Part shown: in pieces, positions 1-7,671 of the stretch
Layout of the letters: each line of letters starts with the position of its first letter
Position numbering within the stretch: the stretch's first letter is position 1
The notes under the pieces: model-generated
Seen by the model: only the letters and a program-made list of their open reading frames with translations
Databases searched by the model: none
What the model was told of the DNA's origin: nothing
Source of the DNA: JAMZMI01 sp964353015
GTDB taxonomy: Bacteria; Bacteroidota; Bacteroidia; Cytophagales; Cyclobacteriaceae
Assembly (NCBI GenBank): GCA_964353015.1
Contig: CAYGUA010000022.1
Coordinates: 1-64,000 of the forward strand
DNA: 64,000 nt
Direction: 5' to 3'
Made by a program: the position numbers and the translations under genes

Positions 1-1
1 C

Positions 2-484
2 TACACAATCAAAGCAAACACTCCTTTGGCAATTCAGGGTATCACAACTCATAAACAGGAGGTTATGCTGGGACTGAATGTAGCTGAATCTGGAAACTAT
101 GCCATTGAAATTGCTCTTGAAAACTACAAAGGACAAGCTGTCTATCTAAAGGACAATGTGACTGGTGAAACGGTGGATCTCACTCTGGGAGCTTATACGT
201 TTTCAAGTAATGCAGGTCTGTTCACTGATCGGTTCGCGCTGCTAACAGCATCCAGGGTGCTTGCACTTGAAGATCAGAAAACTAACATCTACGCTTTCAA
301 CAAAGTACTTCACATCAAAACCACAGGGTCTCAATCAGCCCAATATCAGATTTATAATTTATCAGGAGTGCGTTTGATGAAGGCTTTCGTGAATGGCTCT
401 ACCCAGATCGACTTGAGTCATCTGAACAATGGCATTTACATCGTATCAGATGGAAATGAGACGAAGAAAATTATTTTGAAATAA
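2..484 (+). CDS. C-terminal end of a large T9SS-secreted protein (partial)
   Basis: The reading frame is open from the first bases of the window, so the gene starts upstream. The visible 160 residues match the ends of the proteins at 3566, 10433 and 29969 almost motif for motif: a segment with NVAESGNYAIEI, then FTDRFALL, then a final ~70 residues with QYQIYNLSGVRLMK, IDLSHLNNGIYIV and the ending KKIILK. That last part is a type A T9SS sorting domain, which in the known family directs export across the outer membrane and surface attachment. A PID-CTERM-like peptide gene follows 78 bp downstream, as in the other cassettes. The function of the missing N-terminal part cannot be judged. Confidence 0.9.
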   Translation, partial: YTIKANTPLAIQGITTHKQEVMLGLNVAESGNYAIEIALENYKGQAVYLKDNVTGETVDLTLGAYTFSSNAGLFTDRFALLTASRVLALEDQKTNIYAFNKVLHIKTTGSQSAQYQIYNLSGVRLMKAFVNGSTQIDLSHLNNGIYIVSDGNETKKIILK

Positions 485-498
485 CTCACTTCCTTCAG

Positions 499-545
499 GG
501 GATTGGGGTGGGTCAAAACCATCCCTAATCCCTTCCTAGGAAGGG
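499..545 (+). promoter_or_regulatory. intercistronic hairpins between giant gene and small peptide gene
   Basis: GGGATT (499-504) pairs with AATCCC (527-532), with a mostly paired interior. It abuts a perfect 16-bp palindrome, CCCTTCCTAGGAAGGG, at 530-545. Hairpins at the same place occur in the other cassettes (7243, 17197, 37710). Possible roles are partial termination, RNA processing or stabilising the downstream peptide message; this is inference. Confidence 0.5.
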
Positions 546-562
546 ACTAAAAAAACAAGGAT

Positions 563-736
563 ATGAAAAACATAATCATAAAAACAGCATTGCTCTCAGT
601 CACATTTTTAACCATGACATTGCCCGTATTAGCCCAAGGCGCACCACCAGCCACGCCCATTGATGGCGGACTGAGTTTGCTGCTAGCAGCTGGAGGAGTT
701 TATGGGTTGAAGAAGTTGCGAGACGGACAGAAATAA
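563..736 (+). CDS. small PID-CTERM-like sorting-signal peptide (57 aa)
   Basis: Residues 1-25 form a signal peptide (MKNIIIKT, hydrophobic core, PVLAQ). The rest is only GAPPATPIDGG, a hydrophobic stretch LSLLLAAGGVYG and a basic end KKLRDGQK. That layout, motif then membrane segment then basic tail, is typical of C-terminal protein-sorting signals, and I recall an NCBI family named PID-CTERM with this motif. There is practically no mature domain besides the signal. Near-identical peptides follow the giant genes at 3566, 10433 and 29969. No sortase or exosortase is present in the window. The function is unknown; it may be a membrane peptide, an anchor partner or a processed signal. Confidence 0.85.
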   Translation: MKNIIIKTALLSVTFLTMTLPVLAQGAPPATPIDGGLSLLLAAGGVYGLKKLRDGQK

Positions 737-785
737 TTCGACTAGCGAGTCTTGACTGTTTCATAGCAGCAGGGCGATTTATAGG

Positions 786-817
786 GCGGCCTCTGAAAAG
801 AGGTCGCTTTTCTTATT
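786..817 (+). terminator. rho-independent terminator with conserved 3'UTR before it
   Basis: GCGGCCTCT (786-794), loop GAAA and AGAGGTCGC (799-807) form a 9-bp stem with one G-T pair, followed by TTTTCTTATTTT. The 49 bases between the stop codon (736) and the stem are almost identical to those after 17414 and after 26969, so the whole 3' end is a conserved part of the cassette. Confidence 0.85.
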
Positions 818-873
818 TTATGATAAGAGTTAATCATATAAATTACGAATGGGTCTAATTCTATTTTTGTCGT

Positions 874-2763
874 TTGAGGTTTAAATCATTTCTTTTCACT
901 GTCCTTTTTCTTCAGTTTGTCTTGGTCAGTGCACAACAAGATACAACGAAGTATGAGGCTTTAAAATCCAGTACTAAATTCTGGTTCGGGGTGAGGATAG
1001 ATTCCGCATTCGCATATGCCTCACAAATGCTGACAGAAGCACAAAAATTAGCTGACAACCAGCGAATAGGTGAGTCTTTGATCTATCAGGGTTTGGCTCA
1101 TGGATATCTTGACGATTTTGATAATGAAATTATTTACTATCAGCGGGCATTTGCACATGGTTTGGAATCTGGAGATAGTCTGGTTTTAGGAAAGGCCTAT
1201 TTGAATATCGGCGTAAATAAATTTTATCGAGGTTCACTGGACTCAGCAGCCATTTCTTACGAGAAGGCGCGTAATATTTTTGAGAAAATAGGAGAGAAGA
1301 AATACCTCTCTTTTTGTCTGAATAATCTTGGGCAAATTTATACGCGAACGGGTAATTATGATGGAGCTTCTGAAGCCTATGAAGCAGCCGTGCTATTAAA
1401 AATTGAGGCCAAAGATTCTGCTGCTATATTAAACACTTATTTCAACCTTTCTAGTCTTTATGTCTCTAACGAAGCTTACGAGCAGGCACGGGATTATGCG
1501 AGCAAAACGCTGAAACTGGCACAGCAACTTCAAGATACTTTATCCATTGGAAGTGCCTGGATCAATATTGGTGTTTCATTGAGGAAACTTGGTGAGATGG
1601 ATGGAGCCTTGCAGGCACTAAAGTCAGCCGAGAACTACACCCCATACTTTAACAAACCCAGTCTTTTGATTGATTTGTATGGGACTTTTACAGAAATATA
1701 CATTTCAAGAAATGAGATAAAAAGCGCACGTGTTTATTTAGGTAAAATGCAGAAAGTTATCAGGGATGATGCCTTTCTTCAGACACAGATAAAGTTTTAT
1801 GAGCTGAGCTATCAGATCAATAAACTTGAGGGAAATGACGCCAAGGCACTCTTGGCGCTTGAAAAGCATCAGGAGGTGAAGGAGAAGTATTTGTCGGAAT
1901 CAGTGCAGAAGAATATTTCGGAATTGGAAAAAAAGTATCAAACCGAGCAGCAGCAGCGAACTATTGCAGAGCTGGAATTAGATAAGAAAAATGCCGCACT
2001 GGCCTTATCTAGTTCCAATAACCAGCGCAATATTTTCATCTTCATTGCAGTATTAATCATCTTCATCGCAGTGTTTCTCTACTACCTGTACAATACCAAG
2101 CGCAAAACTTCTGAGATCCTGACACTCAAGAATAGTCAGATTTCCAAAGCCTTGGATGAGCGAGAGGTACTGCTTAAGGAAATACATCACCGTGTAAAAA
2201 ATAATCTGCAAGTGGTCTGGAGTCTGCTCAGGTTGCAAGGTCGATCTCTCAAAGACCAAGCCGCAATTGAGGCACTGACGCAAGGTCAAAACAGGGTAAA
2301 ATCAATGGCGCTCGTTCATCAGAGGCTTTACAACACCGATGATCTTCGAGGGGTTTCTGTTCAGGATTATTTCGAAAAGCTCACGACCGAATTGCTCATG
2401 GCCTTCGGTGTGAACCATGTCGAATATAAAATTGAAACCGGTCACATCAAATTGGATATCGACACCATGATTCCTTTGGGTCTGGTTGTCAATGAACTGA
2501 TGACCAATGCGCTTAAGTATGCTTTTTCCGATAAGGAAGATGGTTTGCTCGAACTTACAATGATGGAGGAGAATGAAAAGCTATTAGTGCAGCTTAAGGA
2601 TAATGGAATAGGTATGGATGAAGAATCCCTAAAAAATAGCAATTCTTTTGGGTGGAAAATGATCCGTTCATTGTCAAGAGAACTGAAAGCAGAGATTGAA
2701 ATTATCAATAATCAAGGCACAACTATAAACCTTAGACTTTCGAGATATAAATTAGTGGTATGA
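874..2763 (+). CDS. TPR sensor histidine kinase, HisKA_2 type
   Basis: The 629-residue protein has a signal peptide or N-terminal anchor (residues 1-21, ending VSAQ), five or more TPR repeats (about 60-330), a coiled coil (about 335-380), one membrane segment (about 386-406), then a kinase core. The phosphoacceptor box is EIHHRVKNNLQVV with His 438/439, typical of the HisKA_2 family, and the ATPase domain shows NELMTNALKYAF and DNGIGMD. The sensor part is predicted to lie outside the inner membrane. The start is TTG; it is the only in-frame start that gives a complete signal peptide, as a stop codon lies at 856. A TATTTTTG box at 862-869 matches the Bacteroidota -7 element and would put transcription very near the start codon. 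The stop overlaps the next gene as ATGA, so the two are translationally coupled. Confidence 0.9.
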   Translation: MRFKSFLFTVLFLQFVLVSAQQDTTKYEALKSSTKFWFGVRIDSAFAYASQMLTEAQKLADNQRIGESLIYQGLAHGYLDDFDNEIIYYQRAFAHGLESGDSLVLGKAYLNIGVNKFYRGSLDSAAISYEKARNIFEKIGEKKYLSFCLNNLGQIYTRTGNYDGASEAYEAAVLLKIEAKDSAAILNTYFNLSSLYVSNEAYEQARDYASKTLKLAQQLQDTLSIGSAWINIGVSLRKLGEMDGALQALKSAENYTPYFNKPSLLIDLYGTFTEIYISRNEIKSARVYLGKMQKVIRDDAFLQTQIKFYELSYQINKLEGNDAKALLALEKHQEVKEKYLSESVQKNISELEKKYQTEQQQRTIAELELDKKNAALALSSSNNQRNIFIFIAVLIIFIAVFLYYLYNTKRKTSEILTLKNSQISKALDEREVLLKEIHHRVKNNLQVVWSLLRLQGRSLKDQAAIEALTQGQNRVKSMALVHQRLYNTDDLRGVSVQDYFEKLTTELLMAFGVNHVEYKIETGHIKLDIDTMIPLGLVVNELMTNALKYAFSDKEDGLLELTMMEENEKLLVQLKDNGIGMDEESLKNSNSFGWKMIRSLSRELKAEIEIINNQGTTINLRLSRYKLVV

Positions 2764-3455
2764 GCAAACCATCAATTATCATAGTAGAGGACGAGGCATT
2801 AATTGCCGATGACATGGCGGAGATTCTCGAGCTGCATGGTTTTGAGGTTTCGGATATTGTGGATGAAGCTGAGGATGCCCTGAAAAGCATTGAGCAAAAC
2901 AATCCCGATATTGCGTTGCTCGATATCAATATAAAAGGTGCTGAGGATGGTATTTCTCTAGCTTCGCGTCTAACCATTCCTTTTGTTTTTATCACCTCAT
3001 TTTATGATCAAAAGACTATCCAGCGAGCCAGCAAAGTCAATCCGAGTGGTTATCTCGTCAAACCATTCAGTGAGAATGAGTTAATTGCCAATGTGGAGTT
3101 GGCATTAAATAAACAAAAAGTAGCCGTTAAACCCCATCAAGTACCTGAGAAACTCTTTTTCAGACAAGATCAGGAGATTCTATCTGTGATGTCCGATCAG
3201 ATCGTGTATGCGGAGGCATTTGATAATTATACAAATCTTTACACCGACTCAGATAGGTTTATTATTAGCCATACGCTGAAAAGTGTGGAGGAGAAACTTA
3301 CCCCGCTTGGCTTTGTACGGGTACACAGATCTTACCTGATTAATTTCAAATTGATAGATAGCATTTCCGAGAATTCGGTTTTCCTAAAGGGCCAGAAAAT
3401 ACCCATCAGCAAGTCTTATCGTAAATTCCTGATGGATCAGCTCACCTTGATTTAA
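2760..3455 (+). CDS. LytTR-type response regulator
   Basis: The N-terminal receiver domain (1-120) has the acidic pair VEDE, phosphoacceptor Asp55 in IALLDIN, and the conserved Thr/Lys region FITSF and LVKPF. The C-terminal ~100 residues form a LytTR DNA-binding domain (EAFDNYTNLYTD, LGFVRVHRSYLINFKLID, IPISKSYRK). It overlaps the upstream kinase by 4 bp, so it is very likely that kinase's partner. LytTR proteins bind pairs of short direct repeats on one face of DNA; such repeats start right at the 3' end of this gene (3454) and lead into the giant gene at 3566, the likely target. Confidence 0.93.
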   Translation: MSKPSIIIVEDEALIADDMAEILELHGFEVSDIVDEAEDALKSIEQNNPDIALLDINIKGAEDGISLASRLTIPFVFITSFYDQKTIQRASKVNPSGYLVKPFSENELIANVELALNKQKVAVKPHQVPEKLFFRQDQEILSVMSDQIVYAEAFDNYTNLYTDSDRFIISHTLKSVEEKLTPLGFVRVHRSYLINFKLIDSISENSVFLKGQKIPISKSYRKFLMDQLTLI

Positions 3456-3529
3456 CTCACCATACATTTTGGGCGAGTTACTAAATGGTTTGGTCAACTC
3501 ACTAAAAGGCTCTTTCCCGCGCAACTCAC
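3454..3529 (+). promoter_or_regulatory. 21-bp-phased repeats, candidate LytTR operator of the 3566 gene
   Basis: AACTCAC occurs at 3454-3460, 3496-3502 and 3523-3529. A related GAGTTACTAAA element sits at 3475. The starts 3454, 3475 and 3496 are exactly 21 bp apart, and the 3475 and 3496 copies share T-ACTAAA-GG. The block lies between the LytTR regulator stop and the giant gene start. The spacing fits known LytTR half-site spacing; the assignment is inference. Confidence 0.5.
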
Positions 3530-3565
3530 ACGGACGAAATTGAAGGTTAATTCAATAAATGGTCT

Positions 3566-6500
3566 ATGAAATTTATTTACTCAATTCTGCTCCTGTTTGT
3601 AACGTTTGCCTACTTATCCGCCCAGACTCTGGTGGACAAATGGGATGCTACTTACTCATCTGACGCTACCGTCAATGACATAATCTCTGATGCCAATGGG
3701 AATGTGTACACGTTGTTCACAGAAGACAATGGAACCGATTTCGACATTAAACTTATCAAACATGATAAGTCAGGCACCCAGCAGTGGGTAAAAACCTATG
3801 CATCCAACTATGGAAACGATAATGACTTTGGAATAAAATTACTTTTGGATGCTTCCAATAATATTTATTTCCTGGGATCTATTAATCCAAATGAATCTTA
3901 TAATGGTTTTGTTTTAAAAAAGTATAACAGTGCTGGAACTCAGCAATATGAATATGTGAACACGGGCATTAGCGGAGCTGAACCGTATGATTTTGCTCTG
4001 AATAGTGCAAATGAGGCATTTGTTTGTGCGAAACGCTTTCAAAATTCTACTGTTAAAAATGATGCTTTCTTGTACAGGATATCTAGCTCGGGTTCCTTTT
4101 CTGCATTAGCTACCTATGAAGCGGGTGGAGCAAGTACAGATCAAGCAGGATATCGGGTAGGTATTACGGGAAGTGATGTGAAAGTGGCTGTGGTGGATGG
4201 TACTTCTTATTTAAGAATATTGACATACCCGACCAACTTTTCTACCGGAACCGATACTCAAACAGGGAACCGAAGATACACTGCATCAGGGACTCTAGGA
4301 ACAGTGGATGAGATGGCAATTGTAGATGAAAACGAGATCTATGTAATGAGCAAAAATGATGGTGTGTATTTCCTTCGGAGATTCGATACTTCCAGTCCAA
4401 TTGCAAATGAATTTGGGTCGGACATTACTGATATGGATCAAATTAACTCCATGTATGTTGATGCGTCTTCTAATATTTATTTAACTGGCTATGAAACTAT
4501 TTCAGGTTCGTTTGCCCATAAAGAACTCGTTTTAAAGAAGTACAACTCGGCAGGAACACAACAATTTGATTCTAACCTAAAGCCAAATGGTGTAAGTACC
4601 AATCATTCCACTTTTTCATCTGCGGGCACATATGTCTCTGAAGATGCATCAGGTGATATTGTGGTATTAGGTAATTTAGTTTGGGACGATCCAACCAATG
4701 GAAATAGCAATGTAAGCACATATATTGGCGCGGTAACATTCAATACATCAGGAGTGCAACAGGAAATCATTCCTTACAATAATGAGGTGAGCATTGTACC
4801 TGCTCAAGCGGGAACTCTTAGTGCAGACGGGTCAGTATATTTTGCTGGTGAATTTCTCAACAATGTCTATTTCTATGGGTTGTGTGATCCTCCAACAGTT
4901 GATCTTGGTGCTGATGTATCGGAAGATTACGATCCTTCAGGAAACTCACTTTTGCTGCTAGATGCAGGAGCTGGTTTTGCGTCATACAGCTGGTCTACTG
5001 GAGCCACATCCCAGACTATCAGCGTCTCAGAATCGGGCACATATAGTGTTACCGTCACCAATGAATCAGGATGTCCCATGACAGATGAGATGACTTATAG
5101 CATTAATCCTATAGATCAGACCATTTCCTGGGATCAGACGATTACCGGTCTATCCTATCGAGACCCTAGCAATTTTGTTTTAATGGCCACTGCTTCTTCA
5201 GGGTTGGAGGTAAACTTTTCGGCAAGCCCTTCCGGCATTGTCAATATCATTTCTAACGACGGTAATTGGGAGATCGAAATATTAAAGCCGGGGAATGTAA
5301 CGATTACCGCTACCCAAGAAGGAGATGAGAATTATAATGGAGCTGTTCAGGTTCAAAAATCTGTTACGATCTCACATGCCAAATTCTTTTGGGTTGGTAA
5401 CTCAGGAAACTATTCCACTTTCGGTAGTCATTGGGCCAGGTCATCAGGCGGTAGCACCTTTCACAACTTCCCACCGGATGAATTTAGCGACATTTATTTC
5501 GATGCAAATAGTTTTACTACTCCAGCAGCAGAAGTGAGCAGCGGATCCAGCATTAAGTGTCATGATTTGTTGGTGCAAGGTGTGCTAAATAACCCAACGC
5601 TAGTTTTGAACAACATAAAGATATTTGGATCTTTAGATGCTAGCGATGACATTACTTTTAATATTTGGGTCATGACTTTTGAATCTGATGCAAGCCAGAC
5701 CATCAATTTCCATAACAATACGATTTCCTCTGGAGGCAACCTAAGCTTCCAAGGTGGAGGATCTTGGGAGTTTACCGGTGACCTAACCTTAAATTCCGGT
5801 CGGTTTTATGTGCAAACTGCAGATATAGTCATTAGTTCAGGAGTAACTATCACAACTTCTCGCCCTTTTATCCTCAGGCCTGGAACATCACTGACTAATA
5901 ATGGAGCCCTTATTTTTGAATCTGGAGCTGATTTCCTCAACGAACCTGGGTCATCCTTTTCTGGCAATGATTTTACCTTTAGAAGAAACACCCGCTATGC
6001 AGATGGTCGCTACAGCTTTATAGGATCACCTGTACAAGCGAACTCTCAAACGACCGTTTCGGACCTTGGCACGAACGTCTATACCTACGACGAAGCACAG
6101 TCAACCGATATGATGAGCCTATCTAGATGGATTTCACCAATAGGTACTGATCAATTGGCACCAGCGCGAGGCTATACGCAGGCTAATCAGCAATTAATTG
6201 AGTTTATTGGAAAACCCAACACAGGCACTATAACCTATACGGGCAGCTATGAAAATGACGGCTGGCATCTGGTGAGCAACCCGTATCCAGCGGCCATCTT
6301 CATAGATGACTTTTTGGATGCCAATATCAATACGACTGATGCTATCTACATATGGGATGATAACAATTCTGCGTCAGGTAGGGGGAGTAATGATGATTAT
6401 ATAGTCTCCAACAAAACGGCTGCTACCGACATTAGCGGTACCAATAATGAATCAAGATGGAACAATCACATAGGTTCGGCTCAAGGTTTCTTTGTGAAGT

Positions 6501-7219
6501 TGGATGGTGCTCCCGGTAATATCACTTTTACAGAAGCCATGAGACGATCTGGCAATAATGCGGATGGTAATTTTTTCCGTAAGGCAGAGAATGAAAACCC
6601 TATCCTCAGACTCAACCTCACGCATGCTGATGGTCTGATCAAACAAACTATAGTCGGTTGGAATGAGTCAGTGTCAGATACAGAAATCGCCGAAGGCTAT
6701 GATGCGCTGGCATTCAATCCCCAAGCGGACTATGCGATCTACACGGAGAAGGCGGGTGAGTACCTCACCATCCAAACGATCACAAGTAGTAAGGCAGAAG
6801 TGCCAGTTGGCTTTAATGTAGCAGAAGCAGGAAACTATGCATTGGCATTCAATCTGGAGCATCTTACTAAGCCAATGTATCTGCATGATGAACTAACTGA
6901 TGAGTTCGTAGATATCACAGAAGGTACTTACAGCTTTTACACAGAAGCAGGTCAGATCAGAGATCGATTTAGTTTGACGGACGCGGCACGAGTACTTGCC
7001 TTAGCTGATCGGAAAACGAACATTTACGCCTTTGACAAAACACTTCACATCACTTCACCAGGGTCTCAACCAGCCCAATATCAGCTTTATAATTTGTCGG
7101 GTGCACGTTTGATGACGGTTTACACTATTGGAAAAACGGATATAGACCTGAACCATCTAACCAGCGGCATATACTTCGTATCGAATGGTGTTGAGACAAG
7201 GAAAATCATTTTGAAATAG
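3566..7219 (+). CDS. giant T9SS-secreted surface protein with propeller-like and Ig-like domains
   Basis: A signal peptide (1-20, ending YLSAQ) leads into a ~420-residue region of recurring units such as KKYNSAGTQQ and DASNNIYFLGS, which looks like an SBBP-type beta-propeller. Residues about 443-520 resemble a PKD or Ig-like domain (YSWSTGATSQTISVSESGTY), and 521-607 an Ig-like unit with FSASPSGIV and VTITATQEGDENYNG, the same family as the repeats in the 29969 protein. Residues ~800-1217 are the C-terminal module shared by all giant proteins here, ending in a T9SS type A sorting domain (KIILK). It is predicted to be exported and displayed. The ligand is unknown. A LytTR regulator lies just upstream and a PID-CTERM-like peptide gene downstream. 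Confidence 0.9.
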   Translation: MKFIYSILLLFVTFAYLSAQTLVDKWDATYSSDATVNDIISDANGNVYTLFTEDNGTDFDIKLIKHDKSGTQQWVKTYASNYGNDNDFGIKLLLDASNNIYFLGSINPNESYNGFVLKKYNSAGTQQYEYVNTGISGAEPYDFALNSANEAFVCAKRFQNSTVKNDAFLYRISSSGSFSALATYEAGGASTDQAGYRVGITGSDVKVAVVDGTSYLRILTYPTNFSTGTDTQTGNRRYTASGTLGTVDEMAIVDENEIYVMSKNDGVYFLRRFDTSSPIANEFGSDITDMDQINSMYVDASSNIYLTGYETISGSFAHKELVLKKYNSAGTQQFDSNLKPNGVSTNHSTFSSAGTYVSEDASGDIVVLGNLVWDDPTNGNSNVSTYIGAVTFNTSGVQQEIIPYNNEVSIVPAQAGTLSADGSVYFAGEFLNNVYFYGLCDPPTVDLGADVSEDYDPSGNSLLLLDAGAGFASYSWSTGATSQTISVSESGTYSVTVTNESGCPMTDEMTYSINPIDQTISWDQTITGLSYRDPSNFVLMATASSGLEVNFSASPSGIVNIISNDGNWEIEILKPGNVTITATQEGDENYNGAVQVQKSVTISHAKFFWVGNSGNYSTFGSHWARSSGGSTFHNFPPDEFSDIYFDANSFTTPAAEVSSGSSIKCHDLLVQGVLNNPTLVLNNIKIFGSLDASDDITFNIWVMTFESDASQTINFHNNTISSGGNLSFQGGGSWEFTGDLTLNSGRFYVQTADIVISSGVTITTSRPFILRPGTSLTNNGALIFESGADFLNEPGSSFSGNDFTFRRNTRYADGRYSFIGSPVQANSQTTVSDLGTNVYTYDEAQSTDMMSLSRWISPIGTDQLAPARGYTQANQQLIEFIGKPNTGTITYTGSYENDGWHLVSNPYPAAIFIDDFLDANINTTDAIYIWDDNNSASGRGSNDDYIVSNKTAATDISGTNNESRWNNHIGSAQGFFVKLDGAPGNITFTEAMRRSGNNADGNFFRKAENENPILRLNLTHADGLIKQTIVGWNESVSDTEIAEGYDALAFNPQADYAIYTEKAGEYLTIQTITSSKAEVPVGFNVAEAGNYALAFNLEHLTKPMYLHDELTDEFVDITEGTYSFYTEAGQIRDRFSLTDAARVLALADRKTNIYAFDKTLHITSPGSQPAQYQLYNLSGARLMTVYTIGKTDIDLNHLTSGIYFVSNGVETRKIILK

Positions 7220-7242
7220 AAATTCTGCTATCAGTATTCGGT

Positions 7243-7258
7243 CCTCGGAAAACCGAGG
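7243..7258 (+). promoter_or_regulatory. intercistronic hairpin
   Basis: CCTCGG-AAAA-CCGAGG is a perfect 6-bp stem with a tetraloop between the giant gene stop (7219) and the small peptide gene (7334). There is no T-run after it, so it is more likely a processing or stability element than a terminator. Confidence 0.5.
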
Positions 7259-7333
7259 GCTGATGTCTGAGAGCCGATAATTGCAATCAGCCTTAAAATC
7301 TTCAAAACACGGGTACATTAACATTTCATCAAC

Positions 7334-7489
7334 ATGAAAAACATATTCACACTCACATTGCTATTATCCACGCTCACCTTATTCGCCCAAGGGCCACCAC
7401 CTGCTACACCAATAGACGGAGGGCTTTCTCTGCTACTCGCGGCTGGAGGAATTTATGGAATCAAGAAGTTGAGAGATAGTAGGAAGTAA
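7334..7489 (+). CDS. small PID-CTERM-like sorting-signal peptide (51 aa)
   Basis: A signal peptide (MKNIFTLTLLLSTLTLFAQ) is followed by GPPPATPIDGG, the hydrophobic segment LSLLLAAGGIYG and the basic end IKKLRDSRK. It is the most diverged of the four intact peptides in the N-terminal half, while the PATPIDGGLSLLLAAGG core is unchanged, so the tail is under selection rather than the leader. It lies 115 bp after the 3566 gene in the same direction. A terminator-like arm (AGAGGTCGC then T-run) is present near 7565-7580, but its left arm is changed. Function unknown. Confidence 0.85.
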   Translation: MKNIFTLTLLLSTLTLFAQGPPPATPIDGGLSLLLAAGGIYGIKKLRDSRK

Positions 7490-7587
7490 TTCGCTCGTGG
7501 GTCATGCTTGCTTTTTAGCGGCATGGCAGTTTAAATGGCGACTCTGTGCGGATAGTTATCGGCAAGAGGTCGCTTTTTTTGTTACCA

Positions 7588-7653
7588 AATTCTGATTCAA
7601 AAGGACCGAATTCTGATCAGATATGGTTTCCAATAAGTATTTGGTTAGTTTTC
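7588..7653 (+). promoter_or_regulatory. paired AATTCTGAT repeats and -7-like box upstream of kinase operon
   Basis: AATTCTGAT lies at 7588-7596 and again at 7609-7617, exactly 21 bp apart. TAGTTTTC at 7646-7653 matches 7 of 8 positions of the TANNTTTG -7 box and precedes the kinase ATG at 7672. The same pair with the same spacing stands upstream of the 10433 gene. This points to autoregulation by the LytTR regulator at 9549. Confidence 0.6.
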
Positions 7654-7671
7654 AAAAGAATTCGGCGACTG

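Noticed and set aside
7546..7671. N-terminal extension of the LytS-type kinase from GTG 7546
   Set aside because: It would cover a terminator arm and the paired promoter repeats and would bury a good signal peptide.
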